Assembly: GCA_027064245.1 (NCBI GenBank)
Contig: JAMOPZ010000425.1
Location: 1-7,216 of the forward strand
Reading direction: 5' to 3'
Source: Campylobacterales bacterium
Lineage (GTDB): Bacteria; Campylobacterota; Campylobacteria; Campylobacterales; Arcobacteraceae
Length of the DNA: 7,216 bases
Shown here: piece after piece, positions 1 to 6,724 of the stretch
How the letters are laid out: every line of letters starts with the position of its first letter
How positions within the stretch are numbered: the first letter of the stretch is position 1
Program-made: the position numbers and the translations under genes
Notes under the pieces: generated by a model
What the model was told of the DNA's origin: nothing
What the model saw: only the letters and a program-made list of their open reading frames with translations
Database searches by the model: none

Positions 1-1526
1 GATATATCAAGTCCTGATGTATCATGGTCTTTTAAATACATTTCTACTTTTTCAATCATTTGTGCATCATGAGCTCTATCTTTATCTAACCAGAAGATTG
101 CAGGAGTATTTGAAAGTCTTGCACGAGTTACTGCAAGTTTTACCCAGTCTTGAATAGGAGCATCTTTTGCTTGACACATTCTAAAGATATCACCCTCTTC
201 TACGTCAAAACTAAATACTTCATTACCAGATTTATCAAAAACTTTTATGAAACCTTTACCTTGAGCTTGAAAAGTCTTGTCATGTGAACCATACTCTTCA
301 GCCTTTTTAGCCATAAGCCCTACATTTGGTACAGTTCCTATAGTAGTTGGGTCCAAAGCACCATTTTCTTTACAATCATCTATCATTGCTTGATAAGTTG
401 TAGCATAACATCGGTCAGGAATCATAGCGAGTGTATCTTCTTCCTTATTTTCTTTGTTCCACATCTTACCACCACCTTTTATCATTGCCGGCATTGAAGC
501 ATCAATAATAACATCACTAGGAACATGAAGATTTGTAATACCTTTATCTGAATTAACCATTGCAACTCTAGGCTGTGAAGCATAAACTGCCTCAATATCT
601 TTTTGTATTTCTTCTTTTTTAACTTTGTCTACTGATTCTAATTTAGTATATAAATCGCCTAAACCATTATTGAAATTAACACCAATTTCTTTAAAAAATT
701 CACCATGTTTTTCTATAAGATCTTTAAAAAATACTTTTACAGCGAAACCAAACATTATTGGGTCACTTACTTTCATCATTGTTGCTTTTAGATGCAATGA
801 AAGAAGAATATCTCTTCTTTTTGCTTCATCTATCGAGTTTTGATAAAATTCTTGTAAAGATTTTGCTTTCATACGAGTGGCATCTATCACTTCAGCGTTT
901 TCAATTGGTAATGAATCTTTCAATACTTTTTCATTTCCATCAGCATCTACAAAAACAATCTTTAGATTATCTTCATTTTTAAAAGTTTTTGAAACCTCAG
1001 CACCATAAAAATCGTCACTATTCATATGGATTACATCTGTTTTTGATTCTTTTTCCCATTTACCCATACGGTGAGGATTGTTTTTTGCATAATTTTTTAC
1101 TGCACTTGGAGCACGACGATCAGAATTTCCTTCTCTTAGAACTGGATTTACAGCACTTCCAAGTATCTTTGCATACCTATCGGTTGCATCTTCATAAGAT
1201 GGTATATCATAACCTTTATCTTTAAGCTCTGCTATAACAGCTTTTAACTGAGGTATTGAAGCAGAAACATTTGGTAGTTTTACTATATTTGCTGTAGGAT
1301 CTTGCGTTAAAGCCCCAAGCTCTGCCAAATCATCATTTATTTTCTGCTCATCTGTTAAATTTTCTGGAAAGTTTGCAATTACTCTACCGGCCAAAGAGAT
1401 ATCTTTAACAACCATCTCTATTTTACTACTTTTTGTAAATGCCTTTACGATAGGCAAAAAAGAGTAAGTTGCAAGTGCAGGTGCCTCATCAACTTTTGTA
1501 TATACTATTTTTGATACTGATGCCAT
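1..1526 (-). CDS. icd: Monomeric-type NADP-dependent isocitrate dehydrogenase (partial, C-terminus beyond left edge)
   Basis: It oxidatively decarboxylates isocitrate to 2-oxoglutarate with NADP in the cytoplasm; in bacteria that fix CO2 by the reductive TCA cycle the same step can run in reverse. I translated 508 codons from the ATG at 1526. The protein opens with MASVSKIVYTKVDEAPALAT and is unmistakably the monomeric (about 740-residue) family, not the dimeric Icd. Compared with the Azotobacter vinelandii enzyme as I remember it, a constant offset of 8 puts its active-site residues on S124, N127, R131, R137, K247, D342 and Y412 here, in segments such as GSAVNPVLREGNSDRRAP and IDASMPAMIK. 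All are intact. Roughly 230 C-terminal residues, including the remaining metal and substrate ligands, lie outside the window. The start is fixed by a strong Shine-Dalgarno AAGGAGA (1531-1537) four bases upstream and by the family N-terminus. It follows mltG on the same strand but has its own promoter. Confidence 0.95.
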   Translation of the reverse strand, partial: MASVSKIVYTKVDEAPALATYSFLPIVKAFTKSSKIEMVVKDISLAGRVIANFPENLTDEQKINDDLAELGALTQDPTANIVKLPNVSASIPQLKAVIAELKDKGYDIPSYEDATDRYAKILGSAVNPVLREGNSDRRAPSAVKNYAKNNPHRMGKWEKESKTDVIHMNSDDFYGAEVSKTFKNEDNLKIVFVDADGNEKVLKDSLPIENAEVIDATRMKAKSLQEFYQNSIDEAKRRDILLSLHLKATMMKVSDPIMFGFAVKVFFKDLIEKHGEFFKEIGVNFNNGLGDLYTKLESVDKVKKEEIQKDIEAVYASQPRVAMVNSDKGITNLHVPSDVIIDASMPAMIKGGGKMWNKENKEEDTLAMIPDRCYATTYQAMIDDCKENGALDPTTIGTVPNVGLMAKKAEEYGSHDKTFQAQGKGFIKVFDKSGNEVFSFDVEEGDIFRMCQAKDAPIQDWVKLAVTRARLSNTPAIFWLDKDRAHDAQMIEKVEMYLKDHDTSGLDI

Positions 1527-1550
1527 TAAGTCTCCTTAAATTTACTCTAA

Positions 1551-1578
1551 ATTATAAAATAGAACTACTATTTAACAA
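1551..1578 (-). promoter_or_regulatory. Probable sigma-70 promoter of the isocitrate dehydrogenase gene
   Basis: On the minus strand a perfect TATAAT (1551-1556) is preceded, after a 16-bp spacer, by TTGTTA (1573-1578; 4 of 6 matches to the -35 consensus). Transcription would start near 1544, leaving a leader of under 20 nt that carries the AAGGAGA ribosome binding site. The surroundings are very AT-rich, so a chance match is possible, but the position relative to the gene is ideal. Confidence 0.55.
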
Positions 1579-1660
1579 TTTGAGTTTATGATTTATTATA
1601 TTATCACTTTATTAATTAAATTCTTATATCTCTTTTAAATCAATATATTATTTTTAAATA

Positions 1661-1679
1661 TTTTCTAATGTGTAGAAAA
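1661..1679 (-). terminator. Weak A/T hairpin downstream of mltG, possible terminator
   Basis: TTTTCTA (1661-1667) and TAGAAAA (1673-1679) form a perfect 7-bp inverted repeat around a 5-base loop, about 45 bp past the mltG stop codon. Only one pair is G-C and no clean U-tract follows on the minus strand, so it is a poor intrinsic terminator. It is the only hairpin of this kind I noticed in the mltG-icd gap. Confidence 0.25.
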
Positions 1680-1723
1680 AGCACTTCATCTAAAATAAAA
1701 ATGTATTACTATTAGCTACTTTT

Positions 1724-2665
1724 TTATTTTCTTTTTATATTTACCATATGTTCTTTATAAGTTTTTGAAAAAGCATGCTTTCCTTTTTTGGATTTAACAA
1801 AATAGAGATAACTTGTTTTTTTAGGAAATATTGCTGCAAATATAGCTTCATTAGAAACACTACTTACAGGATATACAGGCAAACCTCTGTTTATATAAGT
1901 ATTATATTTACTTTTATCTTCTTTTATTCTTTTTGACGTAACTTTTATATGAGAAAATTTTCCATAATTTAGCGTACCATCCATCTGGAGTTTCATACCT
2001 TTTTTTAGGCGATTATAGATAACTGATGATACTAACGGCATCTCTTCTTTATTTGCAGCCTCTTTTTGAATTATTGAAGCAATAGTAAGATATCTGTACC
2101 AACTATTTTTATCAAACTCTCCAAAAATTTTCATTGAAGTTTCTTTATGCTTCTTCCAAGCATAGTTTATAAGATATAAAACTAAATGCCTCTCTCCAAT
2201 ACCTATAGGTATATGATATGTTTCTGGAACAATAAGTCCATCTCTAATCGGACTATACTTTAAATAGTATTGCATTAGTTTTTTATATGAAAGTTTATAT
2301 TTTTGTGAAATTTGATATAAAAAAACATCAATTGTTTCACCTGGTATTAGCTTTATCTCATTCATAGCTGCTTTTGAATTTGATAATTTATATAAAAAAT
2401 CACCTCTACTAAGTCTTCTCTCACCTATATCAATCCATCCAGACTGTGGTTGTCCTATAAAATAAAGAAGATATTTATCAACACTTGGAGATAAATAGAA
2501 CTTTTTTTGTTCTAAATATGATATAATCTGCCCAATTGAGCCTTGTGGGATATAAGTAACCTTTGTCGTATTCATAGGCCTTGATAAGTGAAAAATAAGA
2601 GAGTACATGATAATAAACGCAACATCACATACTATGAAAAATATTTGGAGATTTTTTTTAGTCAT
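1724..2665 (-). CDS. mltG: Endolytic murein transglycosylase MltG (YceG-like)
   Basis: It is an inner-membrane lytic transglycosylase that cuts nascent peptidoglycan glycan strands on the periplasmic side, thought to set chain length or end synthesis. Numbered from the ATG at 2665 (313 residues; E. coli MltG is 340): basic MTKKN start, one membrane segment at about 8-28, then the periplasmic YceG domain. Conserved blocks are LIPGET (about 106), the active-site segment ASIIQKEAANKEEMP with its predicted catalytic Glu at 202, VIYNRLKKGMKLQMDGTLNYG-type block at 215-235, YNTY...GLP near 254, and KTSYLYFVKS near 283. The reading frame is open up to 2791, but the extra residues lie opposite the AsmA-like gene and look non-native. 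ATGs at 2677 and 2680 are near-equal alternatives; none of the three has a clear Shine-Dalgarno. Internal ATGs at 2608 or 2575 would remove the anchor. Any anchor-retaining start overlaps the 5' end of the divergent AsmA-like gene. Confidence 0.9.
   Translation of the reverse strand: MTKKNLQIFFIVCDVAFIIMYSLIFHLSRPMNTTKVTYIPQGSIGQIISYLEQKKFYLSPSVDKYLLYFIGQPQSGWIDIGERRLSRGDFLYKLSNSKAAMNEIKLIPGETIDVFLYQISQKYKLSYKKLMQYYLKYSPIRDGLIVPETYHIPIGIGERHLVLYLINYAWKKHKETSMKIFGEFDKNSWYRYLTIASIIQKEAANKEEMPLVSSVIYNRLKKGMKLQMDGTLNYGKFSHIKVTSKRIKEDKSKYNTYINRGLPVYPVSSVSNEAIFAAIFPKKTSYLYFVKSKKGKHAFSKTYKEHMVNIKRK
2519..2527 (+). promoter_or_regulatory. Extended -10 promoter for the AsmA-like gene, inside mltG
   Basis: The plus strand reads TGATATAAT, a perfect extended -10 (TGnTATAAT), behind a T-rich stretch (2501-2512). 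Campylobacterota vegetative promoters typically depend on this element and lack a conserved -35. A start near 2534 would give a leader of about 73 nt before the ATG at 2607. It lies within the mltG coding region, as it must if the two divergent genes overlap. Confidence 0.45.
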
Positions 2666-5180
2666 ATTTCTTTTCATCATCTTTCTTTTTGTTATTTTAA
2701 CAAATGGAATCAATATAGAAAACCTTGTACTTCCAAAAATTAAAATTTCACAATTGTACATAAAGTTAGATAAAAAACTTATTGTGAGCATGGATACATT
2801 AGAGTTAGATATAAAAAATGATAATAATACGTCACTAAGTGAAATAAAATCTTTAATAGATAAGCTTCCTATATTATATGCTCTTTTTAAATCAGTTTCT
2901 ATACAAAATATTATTTATGATAATAAAACCTTGCATTTTCTATATAAAAACGAAATATTTTTTGCAGATAGTGATTTTTTAACTATTGATTCTAAAATAG
3001 TATCAAAAGATGATGATATAAAATTCAAAATAAATCAAATGATTTTAAAAGATTTAAAAATAGAGTTAAGTGGTGAACTAATAGTAAACTTAAAAAAAGA
3101 ACTTTTAGATTTTAAAGGTAATTTTTCAACTTTTAATATAGATGGTCAAGTAGATTTAAAAATTGATAATCACATTTTATACTATCGCCTCAATACAAAA
3201 AAGTTTAAAACACTAAAACCTTTTATGGATTTTTTATCAAAAAAAACCAATATGGAACCTCTAATAAGTGCTTGGATATATAAAAAAATTGTAGCTGATG
3301 AATATCAACTTCATTTTTTAGAAGGTAAATTTAACTTAGATACATTTGATTTTTATCCAAAACTTATGAAGGCTAAAGCAACTGGAAAAAATGCTATTAT
3401 AAAGTTTGATAAAAATGCTCCTAATGCACTCGTAAATGAGCTTGATGTTATACTTGAAAATGATGAATTAATTTTTGATGTAAAAAAAGCAGAATATCAA
3501 GGTAAAGATGTAACTAATACAAAAGTATATATTTACCACCTTATGACTAAGGGAGCTGGTATAGTAATAGAAATAGATGCTAATACCATTTTAGATGACT
3601 CAATCCACGCTATTCTGCATGCTTTTAATATAAAAGTACCTATTACTCAAACCTCTGGAAAAACTGAAGCAAATGTTAAAATAGATATAAAATTTTTACC
3701 ATTTGGTGTAAAAAGCTATAGTGGCTTTTTTAAAATAAATGATGCAAACATAAGATTAAATGGTTTACCAATATATTCTAAAAATGGATTCATAAAACTA
3801 GATAATGGTATGGTTTATTTAGAAAATGTAAATTTAAAATATGACACTTTATTTGATATATATACATCTGGTGATCTTAATTTAACAAATGGCATATATA
3901 ATAGTAAAAATATCATCAATTCATTACATATAAACTTTGACACGATAAATCTTCTACATGTAAATGATTTTAATACAACAGCAACAATGCATATACAAAA
4001 CAATGGAACATCTATATACTTAGATAAGTTTAAAACCAATTTAGAATTTTTATCAAAAAACAATAAAGTAACTATAGATGATTTAAGCCTTATATATCCA
4101 TATTCTAAACTTATGAAAGATTTTGATATAAAAGATGGTGAACTTAAACTAGAAACAGAAAATTTTATAGACTATAAAATAAAAACAAACCTAAAAAATT
4201 TGAATCTACCTCTAGAAAGATATGGTAAAAAGATAGATAAACTAGAACTAAATATTACTACCAATAACAAAAATTTAGAAGTTATTTCTAAAGATAAAAA
4301 ATTACAATTAACTAAAAAAAATGGAATTCAATTTGTTATAAGAGATACAGATATCATATTTGATTCATCAAAAGATGATAAAAACATTGATATAGGTAAA
4401 GTAACTGTTATTGGGATAAACTCAAATATAATAGATATAAATACCTCTATTAAAATTCCTAGCACATACTTTACATATAAATTAAATGAAAATAATATGT
4501 CATTTAATAGTAATCTATTTGAACAAACTATTCTTATTGAAAAAACAAAAAACACTCTATATTTAAGTAGTGAAAATCTCACAGATATGTTTGTAAATAC
4601 TATTTTAGACAAAAAAATATTTGAAAATGGTTCTTTTGCTCTTCATATAGATGGAAATAATAGTAGAAATTTTAATGGAACCTTTATGTTAAATAATACA
4701 ACTATAAAAGGAATGTCATTTTACAACAACCTAATGGCATTTATACATACCATACCTTCTCTTATTACATTAAAAAACCCTGGTTTTAATGAAGATGGAT
4801 ATGAAATAATAGATGCTTTTTTTAACTTCACAAGAGTTGATGATATACTTACTATTGATGAGTTAAATATAGATGGTAAAAGTGCTGATATAACTGGTTC
4901 TGGAACTATGAATTTAAAAACTGATGAATTAAATATAAATCTCCAAATAAGTGTTTTTAAAAACCTAAGCTCAATAGTTAACAATATTCCTATAATGAAT
5001 TATATTTTTCTAGGAAAAGATGGAAAAATGTACACACAAGTAAAAATAAAAGGAACTACTGAAAACCCAATAATAACAACTAATGTTATTCAAGATACAG
5101 CACTGTCACCTTTAGGTATTATAAAAAGGACATTAGAAACCCCATTTAGAATTTTCAATAATGATAATACCAAAAAATAA
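2607..5180 (+). CDS. AsmA/YhdP-like envelope protein with N-terminal membrane anchor
   Basis: It is an 857-residue protein with one N-terminal membrane segment (about residues 14-33, rich in F, I and L) followed by a long periplasmic stretch of beta-strand-like repeats. The C-terminal part (about 674-850) resembles AsmA-like C-terminal regions: GSGTMNL near 764, a VNNIPIMNYIFLGKDG-type block at 792-807, and the closing SPLGIIKRTLETPF at 834-847. Family members such as AsmA, YhdP and TamB are proposed to form hydrophobic grooves that carry phospholipids between inner and outer membranes; that role is inferred here from the family. The product is very rich in K, N, I and D. The start at 2607 has a weak purine-rich AAGAGAG just upstream. 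The ATG at 2634, with no visible Shine-Dalgarno, would also keep the anchor. It is head to head with mltG, another envelope gene, and ends 16 bp before the convergent DUF423 gene with no evident terminator. Confidence 0.8.
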   Translation: MIINATSHTMKNIWRFFLVIFLFIIFLFVILTNGINIENLVLPKIKISQLYIKLDKKLIVSMDTLELDIKNDNNTSLSEIKSLIDKLPILYALFKSVSIQNIIYDNKTLHFLYKNEIFFADSDFLTIDSKIVSKDDDIKFKINQMILKDLKIELSGELIVNLKKELLDFKGNFSTFNIDGQVDLKIDNHILYYRLNTKKFKTLKPFMDFLSKKTNMEPLISAWIYKKIVADEYQLHFLEGKFNLDTFDFYPKLMKAKATGKNAIIKFDKNAPNALVNELDVILENDELIFDVKKAEYQGKDVTNTKVYIYHLMTKGAGIVIEIDANTILDDSIHAILHAFNIKVPITQTSGKTEANVKIDIKFLPFGVKSYSGFFKINDANIRLNGLPIYSKNGFIKLDNGMVYLENVNLKYDTLFDIYTSGDLNLTNGIYNSKNIINSLHINFDTINLLHVNDFNTTATMHIQNNGTSIYLDKFKTNLEFLSKNNKVTIDDLSLIYPYSKLMKDFDIKDGELKLETENFIDYKIKTNLKNLNLPLERYGKKIDKLELNITTNNKNLEVISKDKKLQLTKKNGIQFVIRDTDIIFDSSKDDKNIDIGKVTVIGINSNIIDINTSIKIPSTYFTYKLNENNMSFNSNLFEQTILIEKTKNTLYLSSENLTDMFVNTILDKKIFENGSFALHIDGNNSRNFNGTFMLNNTTIKGMSFYNNLMAFIHTIPSLITLKNPGFNEDGYEIIDAFFNFTRVDDILTIDELNIDGKSADITGSGTMNLKTDELNINLQISVFKNLSSIVNNIPIMNYIFLGKDGKMYTQVKIKGTTENPIITTNVIQDTALSPLGIIKRTLETPFRIFNNDNTKK

Positions 5181-5196
5181 CATCACTACGATTGCC

Positions 5197-5574
5197 TTAA
5201 ATGTTCTTTATAGTAAGTGCTAACAATACCCAAGATAAGATAAATGCTACTCCACCTATAGGTGTAATAGCTCCTAGCAATGTAATCCCAGTAAACGTCA
5301 TAGCATAAAGACTACCAGAAAAAATCAATATACCAAATACCATACTATATCCAGCAATTTTTATCTGTTTTGATTCACTAAAATGAGCTATAAAAGCAAC
5401 ACAAAATAGTCCTAGTGCATGATAAAACTGATACTCAACACCTGTATGAAAAATAACTAACATCTCTTTAGTTACTATATTTTTTAGTCCATGTGCACCA
5501 AATGCACCAAGCCCTACGGCAAAAGCCATAAATATAGCTCCATAAAATGCAAATTTCTTTGTTAATACTGTCAT
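5197..5574 (-). CDS. DUF423 family small integral membrane protein
   Basis: It is a 125-residue protein of four predicted membrane segments (about 8-26, 48-64, 73-95 and 100-121), the usual size and layout of the DUF423 (YgdD/UPF0382) family. Family signatures are clear: GAFGAHGL at 23-30, TGVEYQFYHALGL at 44-56, FSGSLY at 85-90 and ITPIGGVAFILSW at 103-115. The biochemical function of this family is not established, and nothing here reveals it. The start at 5574 has an AGGA five bases upstream, and that site overlaps the TAG stop of the upstream regulator gene, so the two are almost certainly co-transcribed and probably translationally coupled. It is convergent with the AsmA-like gene. Confidence 0.9.
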   Translation of the reverse strand: MTVLTKKFAFYGAIFMAFAVGLGAFGAHGLKNIVTKEMLVIFHTGVEYQFYHALGLFCVAFIAHFSESKQIKIAGYSMVFGILIFSGSLYAMTFTGITLLGAITPIGGVAFILSWVLLALTIKNI

Positions 5575-5581
5575 AATATTC

Positions 5582-6559
5582 CTAATTTATTTTTTGTCCA
5601 TCTTTTAGAGATGAAAGTTTCTCTTGTAAAGAGAGACTTATGTTATTTTTAAACAAACCTGCATAAAGTGTTTTACGATTAATCTCTTCATAAGCACCTA
5701 ATAATCCAAGTTCAAATTCGACTGAATTTTTTAAAATTTTTAAAATCATAGTCGCATCATTTGGATTTACATGTGTTGGAGCTTCACTTCCAAATGTAAA
5801 ATGTTTATGAATTCTCTCTATAAGTTTTTTGTTTCTTACTTCTATAAAAACTGATTCTAACGGAGCTTTAAAAAACATAACACCATTTTTAATATTTATA
5901 GATGTATATGTTGTATCTAACCCATAAATCTTTCTTGAGTGTGAATCAAAAAGATATAAACGTTTATTAAAATTTTGATGAAAATTATCTATCATCAAAT
6001 CAAGAATCTGTAGTTTCTGCTCCTTAGTATAAAAATTACCTATCTCAGAAAAACAAAAACTCAACAAAGACTTTATACTATACCACTCTGTAGTCTCAAA
6101 AGAGTATGAGAGCATTCTTGTAGTTCGTTCTTTTTTAAAACTCTCTATTTCTGAGCTACTTTTTGTTCTATATACTCTAGGAACAGTGGTATCACGGTAC
6201 ATAGGACCAGGAAATTGAGCATGAATCACAAAACGTTCTTTATCTTCATGTTCCAAAATATATTTTAATCCACCAAGATAACCCTCATCTATAATCTTTA
6301 CTTCCTCTTTGGGGACTTTAGAAATCAACTCTAAAAAATCACTATTTTTACACTCTTTATCCCAAATAGCACTAGGATATCTAAAAAAAGAAGATATTTT
6401 TTCCAAAACAGCGTCATTTGGGTCTTTATCAACAACTCTATCTATCCATGATGTCACAGTTCTTCTATCTTTTCCAATGATAGCTGCAAACTTTGATATG
6501 CTTAGTTCCGAACGTTTGTATATTTCTATGATTTTATCTACTGTTTTTATATTTCTCAT
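5582..6559 (-). CDS. HTH-domain DNA-binding protein of unknown family, probable local transcriptional regulator
   Basis: The 325-residue protein has an XRE-like helix-turn-helix at the N-terminus (about residues 6-60), with SISKFAAIIGKDRRTVTSWI at 20-39 and a likely recognition helix at 32-39. The rest I do not recognise. It has a soluble, mixed alpha/beta look, with FVIHAQFPGPMYRD (110-122) and a later block RLYLFDSHSRKIYGLD then GVMFFKAPLESVFIEVRNKK (200-245) that could be a ligand-sensing or oligomerisation domain; no membrane segments, kinase, receiver or nuclease motifs are visible. It is divergent from an acyl-CoA synthetase gene across repeated TTGTACAA boxes, which suggests that it binds them and controls both itself and that gene (inference). 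No Shine-Dalgarno precedes the ATG at 6559; a -10-like TACAAT ends six bases before it, suggesting a leaderless message. The DUF423 gene follows 7 bp downstream. Confidence 0.75.
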   Translation of the reverse strand: MRNIKTVDKIIEIYKRSELSISKFAAIIGKDRRTVTSWIDRVVDKDPNDAVLEKISSFFRYPSAIWDKECKNSDFLELISKVPKEEVKIIDEGYLGGLKYILEHEDKERFVIHAQFPGPMYRDTTVPRVYRTKSSSEIESFKKERTTRMLSYSFETTEWYSIKSLLSFCFSEIGNFYTKEQKLQILDLMIDNFHQNFNKRLYLFDSHSRKIYGLDTTYTSINIKNGVMFFKAPLESVFIEVRNKKLIERIHKHFTFGSEAPTHVNPNDATMILKILKNSVEFELGLLGAYEEINRKTLYAGLFKNNISLSLQEKLSSLKDGQKIN

Positions 6560-6564
6560 AGTCT

Positions 6565-6660
6565 AATTGTACAAGAATTGTACAAAAAAAACAAATTGTA
6601 TAAAAACTGTAACTAAAATATCACTTTTGTACCACCAAGTTTTCTCGTCAAATTGTATAC
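6565..6660. repeat. Cluster of TTGTACAA-type boxes, candidate operator array
   Basis: Two identical copies of AATTGTACAA lie at 6565-6574 and 6576-6585, exactly 11 bp apart. A second pair, AATTGTATAA (6594-6603) and the degenerate AACTGTAACT (6605-6614), is also 11 bp apart. Single boxes follow at 6627-6634 (TTGTACCA) and 6651-6660 (AATTGTATAC). TTGTACAA is self-palindromic, as expected for a dimeric HTH protein, and 11-bp phasing puts neighbouring sites on the same face of the helix. Use as an operator is inferred from layout between divergent promoters. Confidence 0.55.
6566..6594 (-). promoter_or_regulatory. Promoter of the HTH regulator gene, predicted leaderless and autoregulated
   Basis: On the minus strand TACAAT (6566-6571; 5 of 6 to consensus) follows, after 17 bp, TTGTTT (6589-6594; weak -35). 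Only six bases separate the -10 from the ATG at 6559, so transcription would begin at or within a base or two of the start codon. The -10 lies inside the first AATTGTACAA repeat, so a protein bound there would block its own promoter. Confidence 0.45.
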
Positions 6661-6661
6661 T
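6656..6661 (+). promoter_or_regulatory. Possible -10 box of the prpE promoter
   Basis: TATACT (5 of 6 to TATAAT) sits 63 bp before the prpE start codon and overlaps the last box of the repeat cluster (6651-6660). No convincing -35 is present at 16-18 bp. A start near 6668 would give a leader of about 57 nt that includes the hairpin at 6677-6693. Confidence 0.3.
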
Positions 6662-6676
6662 ACATGTAAGAATAAT

Positions 6677-6693
6677 CTAGGCGTAAGCCTTAG
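6677..6693 (+). other. Small GNRA-tetraloop hairpin in the prpE leader
   Basis: CTAGGC (6677-6682) pairs with GCCTTAG (6687-6693) with one bulged T, around the loop GTAA. In RNA this is a stable GUAA (GNRA) tetraloop closed by C-G on a six-pair stem. It ends about 20 bases before the AAGGA ribosome binding site at 6714-6718. No U-tract follows, so it is not an intrinsic terminator; it may stabilise the 5' end or be fortuitous. Confidence 0.35.
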
Positions 6694-6724
6694 CTTCAAT
6701 GCAGTAAATTTAAAAGGAAATTAC

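Noticed and set aside
625..1225. Three short plus-strand open frames of 72-78 residues opposite the isocitrate dehydrogenase gene.
   Set aside because: They are antisense shadows of a well-conserved gene, with His/Leu/Phe-rich translations and no ribosome binding sites worth noting.
2751..2760. Another ATTGTACA match inside the AsmA-like gene as a further operator.
   Set aside because: It is a lone, in-gene copy in AT-rich coding sequence, without phasing or a promoter; treated as chance and as a reminder of background frequency.
2666..2791. Upstream extension of the mltG reading frame to the ATG at 2791.
   Set aside because: The added 42 residues are antisense to the AsmA-like gene, place a non-native hydrophobic stretch before the real anchor, and match nothing in MltG N-termini.
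3815..4984. Three minus-strand open frames of 82-94 residues inside the AsmA-like gene.
   Set aside because: They are shadows of an A-rich coding strand (F/I/S-rich translations) and have no supporting signals.
6309..6566. Plus-strand 85-residue open frame opposite the regulator's N-terminus.
   Set aside because: It is antisense to the HTH coding region and has no recognisable protein features.
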